Source: Flagellimonas sp. 389
Lineage (GTDB): Bacteria > Bacteroidota > Bacteroidia > Flavobacteriales > Flavobacteriaceae
Assembly (NCBI RefSeq): GCF_018449435.1
Contig: NZ_JAHCMU010000007.1
Span: 1-64,000, forward strand
Direction: 5' to 3'
Length of the DNA stretch: 64,000 nucleotides
How positions within the stretch are numbered: the stretch's first letter is position 1; each line of letters starts with the position of its first letter. The notes below the pieces were generated by a model that saw only the letters and a program-made list of their open reading frames with translations, did not search any database and had not been told where the DNA came from. The translations under genes and the position numbers were made by a program. Below, piece after piece: positions 9,329 through 17,923 of the stretch.

Positions 9329-10375
9329 CTATCTAGCTACTCTTCCTGAGGCGTCCCCGCCCATCAATTTTTCAACTTCAGAAACTGTCACCAAGTTTGC
9401 ATCTCCTTTTATGGTATGCTTCAAACAAGAAGCGGCAACGGCAAAGTTTAATGCGTTCTGGTCATCTTCAGGATATTTCAGCAACCCATAAATCAGTCCA
9501 CCCATAAACGAGTCTCCTCCTCCAACTCTATCAACAATATGGGTTATTTGATATTCTGGGGATTTGAACATGGTCTTTCCGTCATAAAGCACGCCTGCCC
9601 ATGTATTGTGGGAAGCCGATATGGAACCTCTTAAGGTAGTTATCACTTTTTTTGCCTTTGGGAATTTTTCCATCATTTGGGTACAGACCGATAAGAATGC
9701 TTCGGCCTTTACATGCTCCCCTTGTGTGGTTATATCCAATCCTTCTGGTTTGATACCAAAATGTTTCTCGGCATCTTCCTCGTTCCCAAGAACAATATCA
9801 CAGTAGGATGTAAGTTCAGTCATGATTGCTTCACGCTCCTTGTCACCGCAGTACTTCCATAATTTGGCCCTATAGTTCAAATCTGTTGAGATAGTGATAC
9901 CTAAATCACTGGCGGCTTTTACCGCTTCTAGACAGGCATCTGCAGCACCTTGAGAAATGGCTGGGGTAATTCCAGTCCAATGGAACCATTCAACTCCTTC
10001 AAAAACATTTTTCCAATCAATCATCCCCTTTTCTATCTCGGACATAGCCGAATGGGCACGGTCATAGACCACCTTGCTCCCCCTACTAACAGCACCCGTT
10101 TCTAAAAAATAAATGCCCAAACGGTCACCGCCAAAGACCATCTTTTCGGTACCTACACCTCTTTTGCGCATTTCCATAAGGGCGCAATGTCCTATGTCAT
10201 TATCTGGCAACCTTGTGACAAAATCTACCGGTACTCCATAATTGGCCAAGGAAACGGCAACGTTGGATTCACCTCCTCCGTAAACTACGTCGAAGGTATT
10301 GGTCTGTGAAAATCTTAAAAATCCGGGAGGTGCCAGACGAAGCATGATTTCTCCGAAAGTGACTACTTTTTTCAT
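9329..10375 (-). CDS. kdgK: 2-dehydro-3-deoxygluconate (KDG) kinase, PfkB family
   Basis: Ribokinase-fold sugar kinase of 348 aa that phosphorylates KDG with ATP to KDPG. The N-terminus has the substrate-side glycine motif (VYGGGESNVAVSLA, about 31-44). The C-terminal PfkB signature is DRVGGGDSFMGGLIYG, whose GGGD carries the anion hole and the catalytic Asp. The ATP site lies in the last third. Cytoplasmic. It sits between the SDR genes and kdgA, in pathway order: DEH reductase, KDG kinase, KDPG aldolase. No signs of decay. Confidence 0.92.
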   Translation of the reverse strand: MKKVVTFGEIMLRLAPPGFLRFSQTNTFDVVYGGGESNVAVSLANYGVPVDFVTRLPDNDIGHCALMEMRKRGVGTEKMVFGGDRLGIYFLETGAVSRGSKVVYDRAHSAMSEIEKGMIDWKNVFEGVEWFHWTGITPAISQGAADACLEAVKAASDLGITISTDLNYRAKLWKYCGDKEREAIMTELTSYCDIVLGNEEDAEKHFGIKPEGLDITTQGEHVKAEAFLSVCTQMMEKFPKAKKVITTLRGSISASHNTWAGVLYDGKTMFKSPEYQITHIVDRVGGGDSFMGGLIYGLLKYPEDDQNALNFAVAASCLKHTIKGDANLVTVSEVEKLMGGDASGRVAR

Positions 10376-10411
10376 TTTTTGTTTTTACTTATTTATTGGA
10401 TAGTACGGTGT

Positions 10412-11164
10412 TCAGCTAAATGCCAAGCCTCCGTTAATATCGATATTATTTCCTGTAATAAAAGAAGCTTCATCGGAAGCTAGATAAGCAACCAAATCCG
10501 CTACTTCACTTGCGTTGCCTTCTCTTCTTAAGGGTGTGCTTTCCGCAACTTTGACACGAACGTCATCTTTGGTAAAATCATCATGGAATTTAGTGGCTAT
10601 CATTCCCGGACATACTGCATTAATACGTATGCCCTGCGGACCTAACTCTTTGGCCCAATTTCTGGTCAACGCCATGACCGCGCCTTTGGAAGATGCATAA
10701 ATTGCTGACCCTGGACCACCACCATCACGTCCGGCCTGAGAGGCGAAATTAACAATTGAAGCACCTTTGCCCATTAGGGGTTTAAAGGCTTGGGTCACGA
10801 ATACGGTCGACTTGAAATTCACATCCATTACCAAGTCATAAAACTGTTCGTCCAATTCTTCAACTGTTTTTCTAGCAAACAAACCTCCCGCAACATTGAT
10901 TAAAATATCAACTTTTCCCCCAAACGCTTCTTTCGTCTTGGCTACTATGTTGTCAATGTCACCCTTTTTGGTGACATCGGCATAAACTGAAATGGCTTCG
11001 CCATTAACAGCTTCAATTGCTGCCATCGTTTCGATACTATCGGTTTCACTTTCAAAATAGTTTGCTACAACCTTAGCACCTTCTTTTGCCAATTTTACAC
11101 ATACTGCACGGCCAATATCACGACCACCTCCGGTGACTACGGCTACTTTACCTTTTAAACGCAT
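10412..11164 (-). CDS. SDR-family oxidoreductase, candidate DEH reductase (first copy)
   Basis: Short-chain dehydrogenase of 250 aa. Cofactor motif TGGGRDIG (11-18), NVAGG in place of NNAGG, the active-site Ser in NFASQAGR and the Y-x3-K pair in IYASSKGA; the C-terminal INGGLAFS is typical of classical SDRs. In alginate degraders an SDR reduces 4-deoxy-L-erythro-5-hexoseulose uronate (DEH) to KDG, and its place next to kdgK fits that. A second SDR stands just upstream, so one may reduce DEH and the other may serve a related ketouronate or use the other cofactor. Which does which cannot be told by eye. Confidence 0.82.
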   Translation of the reverse strand: MRLKGKVAVVTGGGRDIGRAVCVKLAKEGAKVVANYFESETDSIETMAAIEAVNGEAISVYADVTKKGDIDNIVAKTKEAFGGKVDILINVAGGLFARKTVEELDEQFYDLVMDVNFKSTVFVTQAFKPLMGKGASIVNFASQAGRDGGGPGSAIYASSKGAVMALTRNWAKELGPQGIRINAVCPGMIATKFHDDFTKDDVRVKVAESTPLRREGNASEVADLVAYLASDEASFITGNNIDINGGLAFS

Positions 11165-11207
11165 TCTTGATTTACTTGTAAATGTTTTATCTTAAAATAT
11201 TCTTCAC

Positions 11208-11975
11208 TTAGATGCCCAAACCTTGGCCACCACCTACTTGGATAGTTTCAGCGGTCAAGAAAGCAGCATCATCACTGACCAAAAATGAAATAACAGCAGC
11301 TACATCCTCTGGTTGTCCCAATCGTCCTAGTAGAATATTGTTTTTCCAAGAAGCGAATACTTCTGGCTTAGTGGATTTAATCTGTGTATGAAATGGCGTA
11401 TCAATTGTACCTGGCGATACCGCATTCACTCTAATACCATATTCAGAAAGGTCTTTTGCCAATGCTCTTGTAATTGCATGTACTGCAGCTTTAGACGTTC
11501 CGTAAATACCGGCACCAGGTCCTCCAGCATTCCAACCAGCAATGGATGTATAATTTATTATCGAAGCATTCTCTCCTTTTTTAAGGAAAGGAATTGCCGC
11601 TCTTGACACAAAGAAAGTCGAATCAAGATTTAATGCCATTACACCTCTATAAAATTCAGTGGTCATTTCTTCAAATCGGGATCTTCCTCCCAAGCCCCCG
11701 GCATTGTTGATAAGGACATCTATCTTACCGTATTTTTCCCCAATTGTATTGATGTTTGAAGTCACCGCCTCCTCATTGGTAACATCAAAACCATAGTACT
11801 CAGCCGTAATACCTTCGGCAATAAGTTCTTTTACTCTTTCAGCCCCGGCTTCATCTTCTATACCATTTAGAATTACGGTATATCCGTCTTTACCAAGTCT
11901 TTTGGCTACTTGAAATCCTATACCTCCTGTAGCACCTGTCACTACGGCAACTTTTCCGTTTAAATCACTCATCAC
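11208..11975 (-). CDS. SDR-family oxidoreductase, candidate DEH reductase (second copy)
   Basis: Classical short-chain dehydrogenase of 255 aa. TGATGGIG cofactor loop near residue 15, NNAGG, catalytic Ser in NYTSIAGW and Y-x3-K in IYGTSKAA. It shares the general layout of its neighbour, including a GGPG tract before the catalytic Tyr (NAGGPGAGIYG here, DGGGPGSAIYA there), which suggests an old duplication or related substrates. It lies between the MFS transporter (33 bp) and the other SDR (43 bp), in the alginate catabolic operon. Reduction of DEH or an isomer is inferred from context. Confidence 0.82.
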   Translation of the reverse strand: MMSDLNGKVAVVTGATGGIGFQVAKRLGKDGYTVILNGIEDEAGAERVKELIAEGITAEYYGFDVTNEEAVTSNINTIGEKYGKIDVLINNAGGLGGRSRFEEMTTEFYRGVMALNLDSTFFVSRAAIPFLKKGENASIINYTSIAGWNAGGPGAGIYGTSKAAVHAITRALAKDLSEYGIRVNAVSPGTIDTPFHTQIKSTKPEVFASWKNNILLGRLGQPEDVAAVISFLVSDDAAFLTAETIQVGGGQGLGI

Positions 11976-12007
11976 TATTTATTATTTTTGATTTGTATTT
12001 TGATTAC

Positions 12008-13297
12008 TTAAATTTCTACTGATTGAATTTTTCTGGCAAAGAAATAAATGGCCGCTACTCCGAGAGGGACAAATATTGCAATTGCTATAAAAATGGGTGT
12101 ATATGAAAATTTGTCGACAACCAAGGGCACTAGAAAATTCATTACAATTACAGAGAATACCCCGATCATTCCTCCTAATCCGGCCAAAGAACCAACGGAT
12201 TTTCCGCTAAAAAAGTCACTTGGAAGTGTTTGTACATTACTGATGGCAAATTGAAACCCGAATAATACAACAAATACAATCGCTACAAATTTTTCTGCTG
12301 TATCCCCAATAAGAACAGTTGCTATAAGCCCTAACAACATAATGACACCTCCAACAAAAATAGTTGTCTTTCTCCCTTTATCTATTGAATTTGTTTTTGC
12401 AATAATTTTTCCGGAAACAAATCCTCCGGCTATACTACCAACGGCTGCTCCTACATAAGGTACCCATAAGAACATACCTACTTCCTTCACATTGAATCCA
12501 TACACATCGAACAAATAAATAGGCATCCAACCGACAAACAACCACCATATTGGCTCTAAAAAGAAACGACCAACAACAACCGCCCACGATTCTTTATAGG
12601 AAAGGATTTCCTTTAAACTTTTACCTTTGGTACCCTCTGTTGCCTTTTGATCTGCTTCACTTTGCCCTTCAACAATAAATTTTTGTTCCTCCTCGGTAAT
12701 CCAAGGGTGTTTTTTTGGTCCGGCCTTATTGATCAACAGCCATGGAATAATCCAAAGCATTCCAAAAGAACCTACTACCATAAAGGTAATTCGCCAACCG
12801 TAAGCAACAAATAAAGATGCAATTAGAATAGGAGCGATCACAGAACCTATAGATGCCCCTGCATTAAACAATCCTTGCGCTATGGCCCGTTCTTTAATAG
12901 GGAACCATTCGGCATTACTCTTTACTGCTCCTGGCCAGTTACCAGCTTCTGACAAGCCCAACGTACTTCTAAAGATCGCGATTGAAAACAATCCTCTTAC
13001 AGTTGAATGTAAAAAAGAGGACAATCCCCAGATTCCAATACTGATTACGTAACCTATTCTTGTTCCAACTTTATCGAACAGCTTTCCTGAAAATAATTGT
13101 CCCAGTGCATAAGCCACCATAAAGATGTTCAAGATTAATGCATAATGCTCTTTAGTTAAGTTAAGTGAATGGGCTATTGTTCCTTCCTTGTCCAATCCCC
13201 CCCACATTATTCCAAGGGCACTTCTGTCTATGTAATTTATAACTGTAGCTATAAATATCAGCCCGATTATTACCCATCTTAAACCTTTAACTTTCAT
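12008..13297 (-). CDS. MFS transporter, ExuT-like (anion:cation symporter family)
   Basis: Inner-membrane major facilitator of 429 aa with 12 predicted helices. Family marks of hexuronate/sugar-acid carriers of the ACS group are visible: NYIDRSALG in helix 1, LGLSEAGNWPGAVK in helix 4 and FNAGASIG in helix 5. It is the first gene of the catabolic row and probably imports unsaturated uronate monomer or DEH made by PL17 in the periplasm. Upstream lie 226 bp before the end of gntR, with only a weak match to the operator seen elsewhere in the locus. Substrate by inference from operon content. Confidence 0.87.
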   Translation of the reverse strand: MKVKGLRWVIIGLIFIATVINYIDRSALGIMWGGLDKEGTIAHSLNLTKEHYALILNIFMVAYALGQLFSGKLFDKVGTRIGYVISIGIWGLSSFLHSTVRGLFSIAIFRSTLGLSEAGNWPGAVKSNAEWFPIKERAIAQGLFNAGASIGSVIAPILIASLFVAYGWRITFMVVGSFGMLWIIPWLLINKAGPKKHPWITEEEQKFIVEGQSEADQKATEGTKGKSLKEILSYKESWAVVVGRFFLEPIWWLFVGWMPIYLFDVYGFNVKEVGMFLWVPYVGAAVGSIAGGFVSGKIIAKTNSIDKGRKTTIFVGGVIMLLGLIATVLIGDTAEKFVAIVFVVLFGFQFAISNVQTLPSDFFSGKSVGSLAGLGGMIGVFSVIVMNFLVPLVVDKFSYTPIFIAIAIFVPLGVAAIYFFARKIQSVEI

Positions 13298-13341
13298 TTT
13301 TGTTCATTTTATAGTTAGTGGAAAAAGTACCAGATAGCATT

Positions 13342-13366
13342 TTGAAAAACCTGATGGTCTCCAAAT
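13342..13366. promoter_or_regulatory. Degenerate match to the GntR operator before the MFS gene
   Basis: Within the 226 bp between gntR and the MFS gene, 13342-13366 fits the double-palindrome pattern poorly: a TTGnnnnnACC part followed by TGGTnTCCAAAT with one base missing. It is the only such match here and could be chance. A 12-bp direct repeat (AAAACCTGATGG) also occurs twice, at 13346-13357 and 13398-13409. Confidence 0.2.
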
Positions 13367-13523
13367 GGCAATTCTGAATATCAAAACTTATAAAACTAAA
13401 ACCTGATGGATATGGCAAGCCACTAATTTTCAGGCATATAAATGTTTTGCTAAGTTCTACTTCCCTCCTTTATTTTAATGGTTGTTGATAAAAGCGTGCA
13501 ATTCTATCTTCAACCTATACTTT

Positions 13524-14231
13524 CTATTCTTCTGTGTTGTAACAGTATTGGTACAACGTTTTAAAATGGACCTTCATTTTTTCCCTCGCCATTTTTGGGT
13601 CCTGTTTTTTTATGGCCTCATAAATATCTTCATGCTCCTGAATACCTAAAAAAGATTGATTGCTATCACAAACATGGTACTTCTCGAAATTTGTAATGAT
13701 TTCTGGGGTAATTATCAACATGAACGTGTTCATGGTACTGTTCTTACTTGCATTGGCTATGGCCAAATGAAAAAGCAAATCCTCCTCCACAGCGTCCTGT
13801 TTGTTAAGAACTTTATTGTTATATGCATCAAGGGCATCCCGCATTTTTACCAAATCTTCTTCAGTTCTCCTTAGTGAAGCGAGTTTTACCGTCTTCAATT
13901 CCAGTAAAATCCTTGTTTCTACGAGTGATTTGAAATCCGGGTCCTCTAAACGCAAAATATCATCCAACATACCGCTCATGGCCACCCTACCAATATCTGC
14001 GATGAAAGTTCCACTTTGAGGCTTTGAATTTAAAATTCCAAAAAATTCCAACTTTTGTATCGCCTCTCTAACATTACTTCTGCTCACCTCAAACTTTTCG
14101 GACAACATACGTTCCGATGGTAATTTATCACCGGGTTCTAAATTCTTGTATTCAATTAAATCACGAAGCTTAGCAATTATTTTCTGCTGTACATCGTGCT
14201 TTTCGTAATTTGTTAGTATTTCAACTTTCAT
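13524..14231 (-). CDS. GntR/FadR-family transcriptional regulator of the alginate locus
   Basis: Repressor-type regulator of 235 aa. N-terminal winged helix-turn-helix about 12-78 (LPSERMLSEKFEVSRSNVREAI holds the recognition area), then an all-helical FCD ligand-binding domain about 90-225, whose metal-binding His are likely in FHLAIANAS and LGIQEHEDI. FCD regulators sense carboxylic acids and sugar acids; KDG or DEH is the obvious candidate. A double palindrome lies 23-47 bp upstream of its own start, and near-identical ones precede susC and PL6. It therefore probably represses itself and both alginate operons until a pathway intermediate appears. The gene stands alone between the catabolic and the polysaccharide operons. 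Confidence 0.9.
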   Translation of the reverse strand: MKVEILTNYEKHDVQQKIIAKLRDLIEYKNLEPGDKLPSERMLSEKFEVSRSNVREAIQKLEFFGILNSKPQSGTFIADIGRVAMSGMLDDILRLEDPDFKSLVETRILLELKTVKLASLRRTEEDLVKMRDALDAYNNKVLNKQDAVEEDLLFHLAIANASKNSTMNTFMLIITPEIITNFEKYHVCDSNQSFLGIQEHEDIYEAIKKQDPKMAREKMKVHFKTLYQYCYNTEE

Positions 14232-14253
14232 AGTATTTTAAAAATTGATGAAA

Positions 14254-14278
14254 TTGGTTAACCAGATTGGTTTGTTAA
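14254..14278. promoter_or_regulatory. GntR operator, gntR copy
   Basis: TTGGTTAACCAG followed 13 bp on by a second TTGGTTTGTTAA half-degenerate unit. The first contains a perfect 10-bp palindrome (14255-14264). It lies directly upstream of the gntR start, which suggests autoregulation. It shares spacing and the core TTGGTnnACCA with the sites at 24237 and 29344. Confidence 0.65.
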
Positions 14279-14412
14279 ATTTATAAAATAACTTTAACAA
14301 TTAAGACCTATTTTTATTAAAGTATTTCAATTTGATAAGAATGGACGCTATTCGTCCTTTTATGTACTATAGCGCCCTCTCTTCTAAACTAAACTACTAA
14401 CTCAAAAACTCA

Positions 14413-15336
14413 TTAATGTTCAACCAATAAATCATAATATTTAACTTTAGCGTATGCATCTGCGTCCGTTGTCTGCAGATAATTTCCTGCTTTAAAGTAA
14501 TTTTCAAAAATGCCCCATCTTTTTATATTGTCATCTTCATAGACTATTGATTCCGTATCATTTAAAATTACTTCCATTCTGCCATCAGAAACCAAAACCT
14601 CCAGTGAGAATTTATTAAACCCTACTTCTTCGCTAAAATTAAAACCTTCATCATCCGTCCATGCATCCGTTTGTAATGCTTCTGTATCTGAAGCATTAGG
14701 ATTTTTAAGAACCTTGGTCTTTACCCTTACCTTTCCCTTATTCCAATAGATTTTGAGCACAGGTGGGGCATTATTGTCCTTTTGCCCAATCAAATCGCGC
14801 TGCGCATTTGTTAAACGACCATGAATTTGCATGACCATGGTTCTGTGATATGCATCGGCACCATCTTTTGAAATCTCTTCCATCCTTAAAGTTCCCTTCA
14901 TTCTTCCACCATCAGAGAATTTCCAATTCACACTATTACTTCCAGCAACCATTTGCTCTCTTAATTCTGTTCTAGACCTCGAAGAATTTTGTGTAGTTAC
15001 TCCGGGATAGGTATAGAAAACCAAGGCACCTTCAATGGAATCATTGTACATGAAGGGCAAAAGGGTCTCATTTGTAGCATAACTTAAAATCTCGGGAGGC
15101 TCGACTTCTATCGGTTTCCCATTTTCACCTATAGGCAATGTCACCTTCCAATTGTTCAAATCAATTTCAGGTATTTTAAACGTTTTGTCTTCAGTATCAG
15201 AGTCTGCATCCGCTACCTCATCATCAATAACTTCATCTTTCACGGCCTCAGCTTCTTCGTCTAACAAATCCGAAGCAGTATCCTGACATGCGACAAGTGC
15301 CAATAAGAAACAAAAAAAGAAAATCAACTTCTTCAA
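14413..15336 (-). CDS. Alginate lyase, polysaccharide lyase family 7, lipoprotein
   Basis: Beta-jelly-roll alginate lyase of 307 aa. Lipoprotein signal with Cys17 (LVAC), then a long acidic linker (about 20-52) that would hold the enzyme off the membrane, probably at the cell surface. All three PL7 motifs are intact: R-T-E-L-R at 122-126, Q-I-H at 170-172 and YFKAGNYLQ at 280-288, giving catalytic Gln, His, Arg and Tyr. The QIH form is associated in the family with guluronate-containing substrate. Last gene of the susC operon, 61 bp after its paralogue. A weak GGACG/CGTCC hairpin at 14342-14356 follows the gene. Confidence 0.93.
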   Translation of the reverse strand: MKKLIFFFCFLLALVACQDTASDLLDEEAEAVKDEVIDDEVADADSDTEDKTFKIPEIDLNNWKVTLPIGENGKPIEVEPPEILSYATNETLLPFMYNDSIEGALVFYTYPGVTTQNSSRSRTELREQMVAGSNSVNWKFSDGGRMKGTLRMEEISKDGADAYHRTMVMQIHGRLTNAQRDLIGQKDNNAPPVLKIYWNKGKVRVKTKVLKNPNASDTEALQTDAWTDDEGFNFSEEVGFNKFSLEVLVSDGRMEVILNDTESIVYEDDNIKRWGIFENYFKAGNYLQTTDADAYAKVKYYDLLVEH

Positions 15337-15397
15337 TACTTTACTTTTTGGTCATTAACGGATTGACTTAAGATTCGTCTTACTAGAAATAGAATCA

Positions 15398-16309
15398 TTA
15401 GTGCTCAACAGACAATTCATACAAATTGACCTTGGCGTATGCTCCTTTATCCCTTGTCTGAAAATAGTTGCCCACCTTAAAATAATTTTCAAAAACACCC
15501 CATCTTTTGATGCTTTGACTATCGTAAACAAAGAATTCATTTTTGTTTAAAGAGACTACCATTTTACCGTCAGAAACTTTTACTTCAATTACAAATTTTC
15601 TAAACCCGACTTCTTCTTCGAACGAACGACCTTCATCATCTCCCCAAGCCTCTTTAAGTAAGATTCCTTCAGCAGATACCCCAGAATATTTTAAAACCTT
15701 GGTCTTGACCCTGATCTTGCCATCTTTCCAATAGATTTTTAGTATGGGTGGAGCGTTATTGTCCTTTTGACCGATCAATTCTTTTTGTTCATTGGTCAAC
15801 CTGCCATGAATCTGCGCTATAATAGCTGTATGGTATTTACCATCATCTTTTTTTGTGATTTCATCGATTGCCATTTTTGCTCTTAAATAACCTCCGTCCG
15901 CAAAGGTCCAATTGACATTGTCTTCGCCAGGTACCATTTGTTCCCGAAGCTCAGATCTTGAATATTTAGTGTTTGCCGTGGTCGCTTTTGAAGGATAGGC
16001 ATAAAAGGTGATGGCACCAGTGGTAGAATCGTTGTACATGTACGGTTTTAAAACTTCATTGGTAGCGTAGTCCAGAATCTCTGGTGGTGCTACACTAATG
16101 GCACCACCTTTGCCACTACCTTCGGGTATGGTGACCTTCCAATGGCTTAAATCGACCTTGGGCAGCTTGTATTTCTTTTTCTTCTTTTTACGTTTTTCAA
16201 CCTTCACATCCGATTCTGTAACGCTATTTGTCATGTCTTGACAAATAGCGTTAGCAGATAGAAATATTATTAAAATAAAACCTACTATTTCTTTTCGGAA
16301 GCACTTCAT
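15398..16309 (-). CDS. Alginate lyase, polysaccharide lyase family 7 (paralogue)
   Basis: Second PL7 lyase, 303 aa, a tandem duplicate of the next gene downstream: the catalytic cores align nearly end to end and both finish in a VEH tail. Motifs: R-S-E-L-R at 118-122, Q-I-H at 166-168, and YFKVGNYFQ at 276-284, where the usual Ala is Val. The N-terminus differs: the signal peptide ends ANAICQ, a poor lipobox, so it may be a soluble periplasmic or secreted enzyme. The linker is strongly basic (a run of Lys at about 39-48) where the paralogue's is acidic. This suggests different location or binding for the same reaction. Confidence 0.92.
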   Translation of the reverse strand: MKCFRKEIVGFILIIFLSANAICQDMTNSVTESDVKVEKRKKKKKKYKLPKVDLSHWKVTIPEGSGKGGAISVAPPEILDYATNEVLKPYMYNDSTTGAITFYAYPSKATTANTKYSRSELREQMVPGEDNVNWTFADGGYLRAKMAIDEITKKDDGKYHTAIIAQIHGRLTNEQKELIGQKDNNAPPILKIYWKDGKIRVKTKVLKYSGVSAEGILLKEAWGDDEGRSFEEEVGFRKFVIEVKVSDGKMVVSLNKNEFFVYDSQSIKRWGVFENYFKVGNYFQTRDKGAYAKVNLYELSVEH

Positions 16310-16349
16310 TTTTTACTACTGTTTAGTTTATCTATTCTTTGTTTTAGAA

Positions 16350-17912
16350 TTAGAATCCCGGGGTAGTTATAACTACATCAGTTAAGAATACTTCATTGTC
16401 TACAGTCACTGTATTGGTGGGAACAAAATAGAAAATAACAAAATTTTGATCTGTTGATACCAAAATATCGTTTGCATTCTCGTCTACCCTACTTTGAGGG
16501 AACTTAAATGAAGCATCTGCGGTAAAGCTAAAGGAAACTTGTTGCCAGCCATTAATAGCATCAGAAATCACAGGTTCAGTAACAAGTGCCAATGAAGCTA
16601 AGTCCGTATCAGCAGCAGGCTCATCAGATAAAATATAGAATACGCCTTCAGAATCACCAATCGGAGTACTTTCTGTTTTCACAAAAGCTGAAATAGTATA
16701 TTCCACACCAGGTTCTATTTCAAATGGTTGGTAGGCTCTTTCACCTGTTCCATCAAACTTAATCGACCTACCTGAAGTACCTCCATCAGATTGCGCATTT
16801 GAACTAGATGAACTCGCTTTGTCAGTACCATTTCTATCATATTGATCTGTACCTTCCAAAGCAGTGTTACCATTATTGTTCCTATCAGAAACCCATGCTT
16901 CTAAATCTTCATTTCTCCAGAAATCAAAAGGAGTGTCAGTACCATCATTAAAGGTATTGTCTGGATTTACGGTCCAAGCATCTACAAGATCATTATTATT
17001 GTTCTGCGCAGTGGGGTAGGTCTCAAAATCAGCATTTTGTATAACCGCAGCAAAGGTAGCTTGAATACCTCCTACAGGAACTGCTTTGGTAATACTTTTT
17101 GAAACACCTGCATCATTGGTTGTGGTCAATGTGACATCGTAGGTACCATCAGTAGCATACTCATGCGTTGGATTAACTTCATCCGAAGTATTACCATCTC
17201 CAAAGTCCCAACTGTGGGATACCGCTAAAAGTGAATCATCTGTAAACTCAACAGTCAAAGATGAAACGGAAAAGGTAAAATCAGGTACCGTGGACAATTC
17301 TAAACCTTGTATAATTTTACTGGTAGCTACCTCAACGCCCAGAAAATTAGTTGCTGTTAGTGTTACTTCAAAAACGTCAGCAGAGGAATAGATATAAGTT
17401 GGACTAAAATCTGTATCTTCTTCGGTATCTTCAGCGTTCCAATCAAGCGTTTCGCCATCTCCAAAATCCCACACCAATGAACTTGCACCTGTGGTCAGGT
17501 TCTCAAAAATAACTTCTGAATCTATTGTATCAAAATCAAAATCAACAGCAATAGGCGATACTTCTGTTGAATCTACCGCTATTAAGCCATCTGAACTGGT
17601 CGTTGTCAATTTCACTTTGAATAGACCACCTTCAGCATAGGTGTAATTGGGGTTTGCCTCTGACGAGGTATTACCGTCTCCAAAATCCCATAAATAAGAT
17701 GTCGCATCCGTAGAATAACTTCTGAAAACTACGGTCAGGTTATCATCGGCATCTGTACTTGTTGTAAAGAGCGTATTTGGCTGTATGTTGTTCACATTAC
17801 CAGTAGGCGGCACAAACTCTTCAAATGTTGAATCGAAACAAGATTGAAAGCTTACAGCCAAAAACACCAGTGCTATAGCGCTACTAACGGAATATTTTAT
17901 TTTTTTCTGCAT
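16350..17912 (-). CDS. PKD-domain surface lipoprotein, probable alginate-binding protein
   Basis: Lipoprotein of 520 aa (lipobox FQSC, Cys25) in the position of a SusE/SGBP. Three PKD domains follow in tandem at about 45-120, 121-202 and 207-281, each with the WDFGDG motif. The C-terminal part (about 288-520) looks like a carbohydrate-binding beta-sandwich with long Asn/Ser/Gly loops. No catalytic motif is seen. It lies 11 bp after the coiled-coil lipoprotein gene and before the two PL7 genes. The PKD stalk likely projects the C-terminal module outward to catch alginate for SusCD; binding itself is inferred. Confidence 0.8.
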   Translation of the reverse strand: MQKKIKYSVSSAIALVFLAVSFQSCFDSTFEEFVPPTGNVNNIQPNTLFTTSTDADDNLTVVFRSYSTDATSYLWDFGDGNTSSEANPNYTYAEGGLFKVKLTTTSSDGLIAVDSTEVSPIAVDFDFDTIDSEVIFENLTTGASSLVWDFGDGETLDWNAEDTEEDTDFSPTYIYSSADVFEVTLTATNFLGVEVATSKIIQGLELSTVPDFTFSVSSLTVEFTDDSLLAVSHSWDFGDGNTSDEVNPTHEYATDGTYDVTLTTTNDAGVSKSITKAVPVGGIQATFAAVIQNADFETYPTAQNNNNDLVDAWTVNPDNTFNDGTDTPFDFWRNEDLEAWVSDRNNNGNTALEGTDQYDRNGTDKASSSSSNAQSDGGTSGRSIKFDGTGERAYQPFEIEPGVEYTISAFVKTESTPIGDSEGVFYILSDEPAADTDLASLALVTEPVISDAINGWQQVSFSFTADASFKFPQSRVDENANDILVSTDQNFVIFYFVPTNTVTVDNEVFLTDVVITTPGF

Positions 17913-17923
17913 GATAAATTTTT

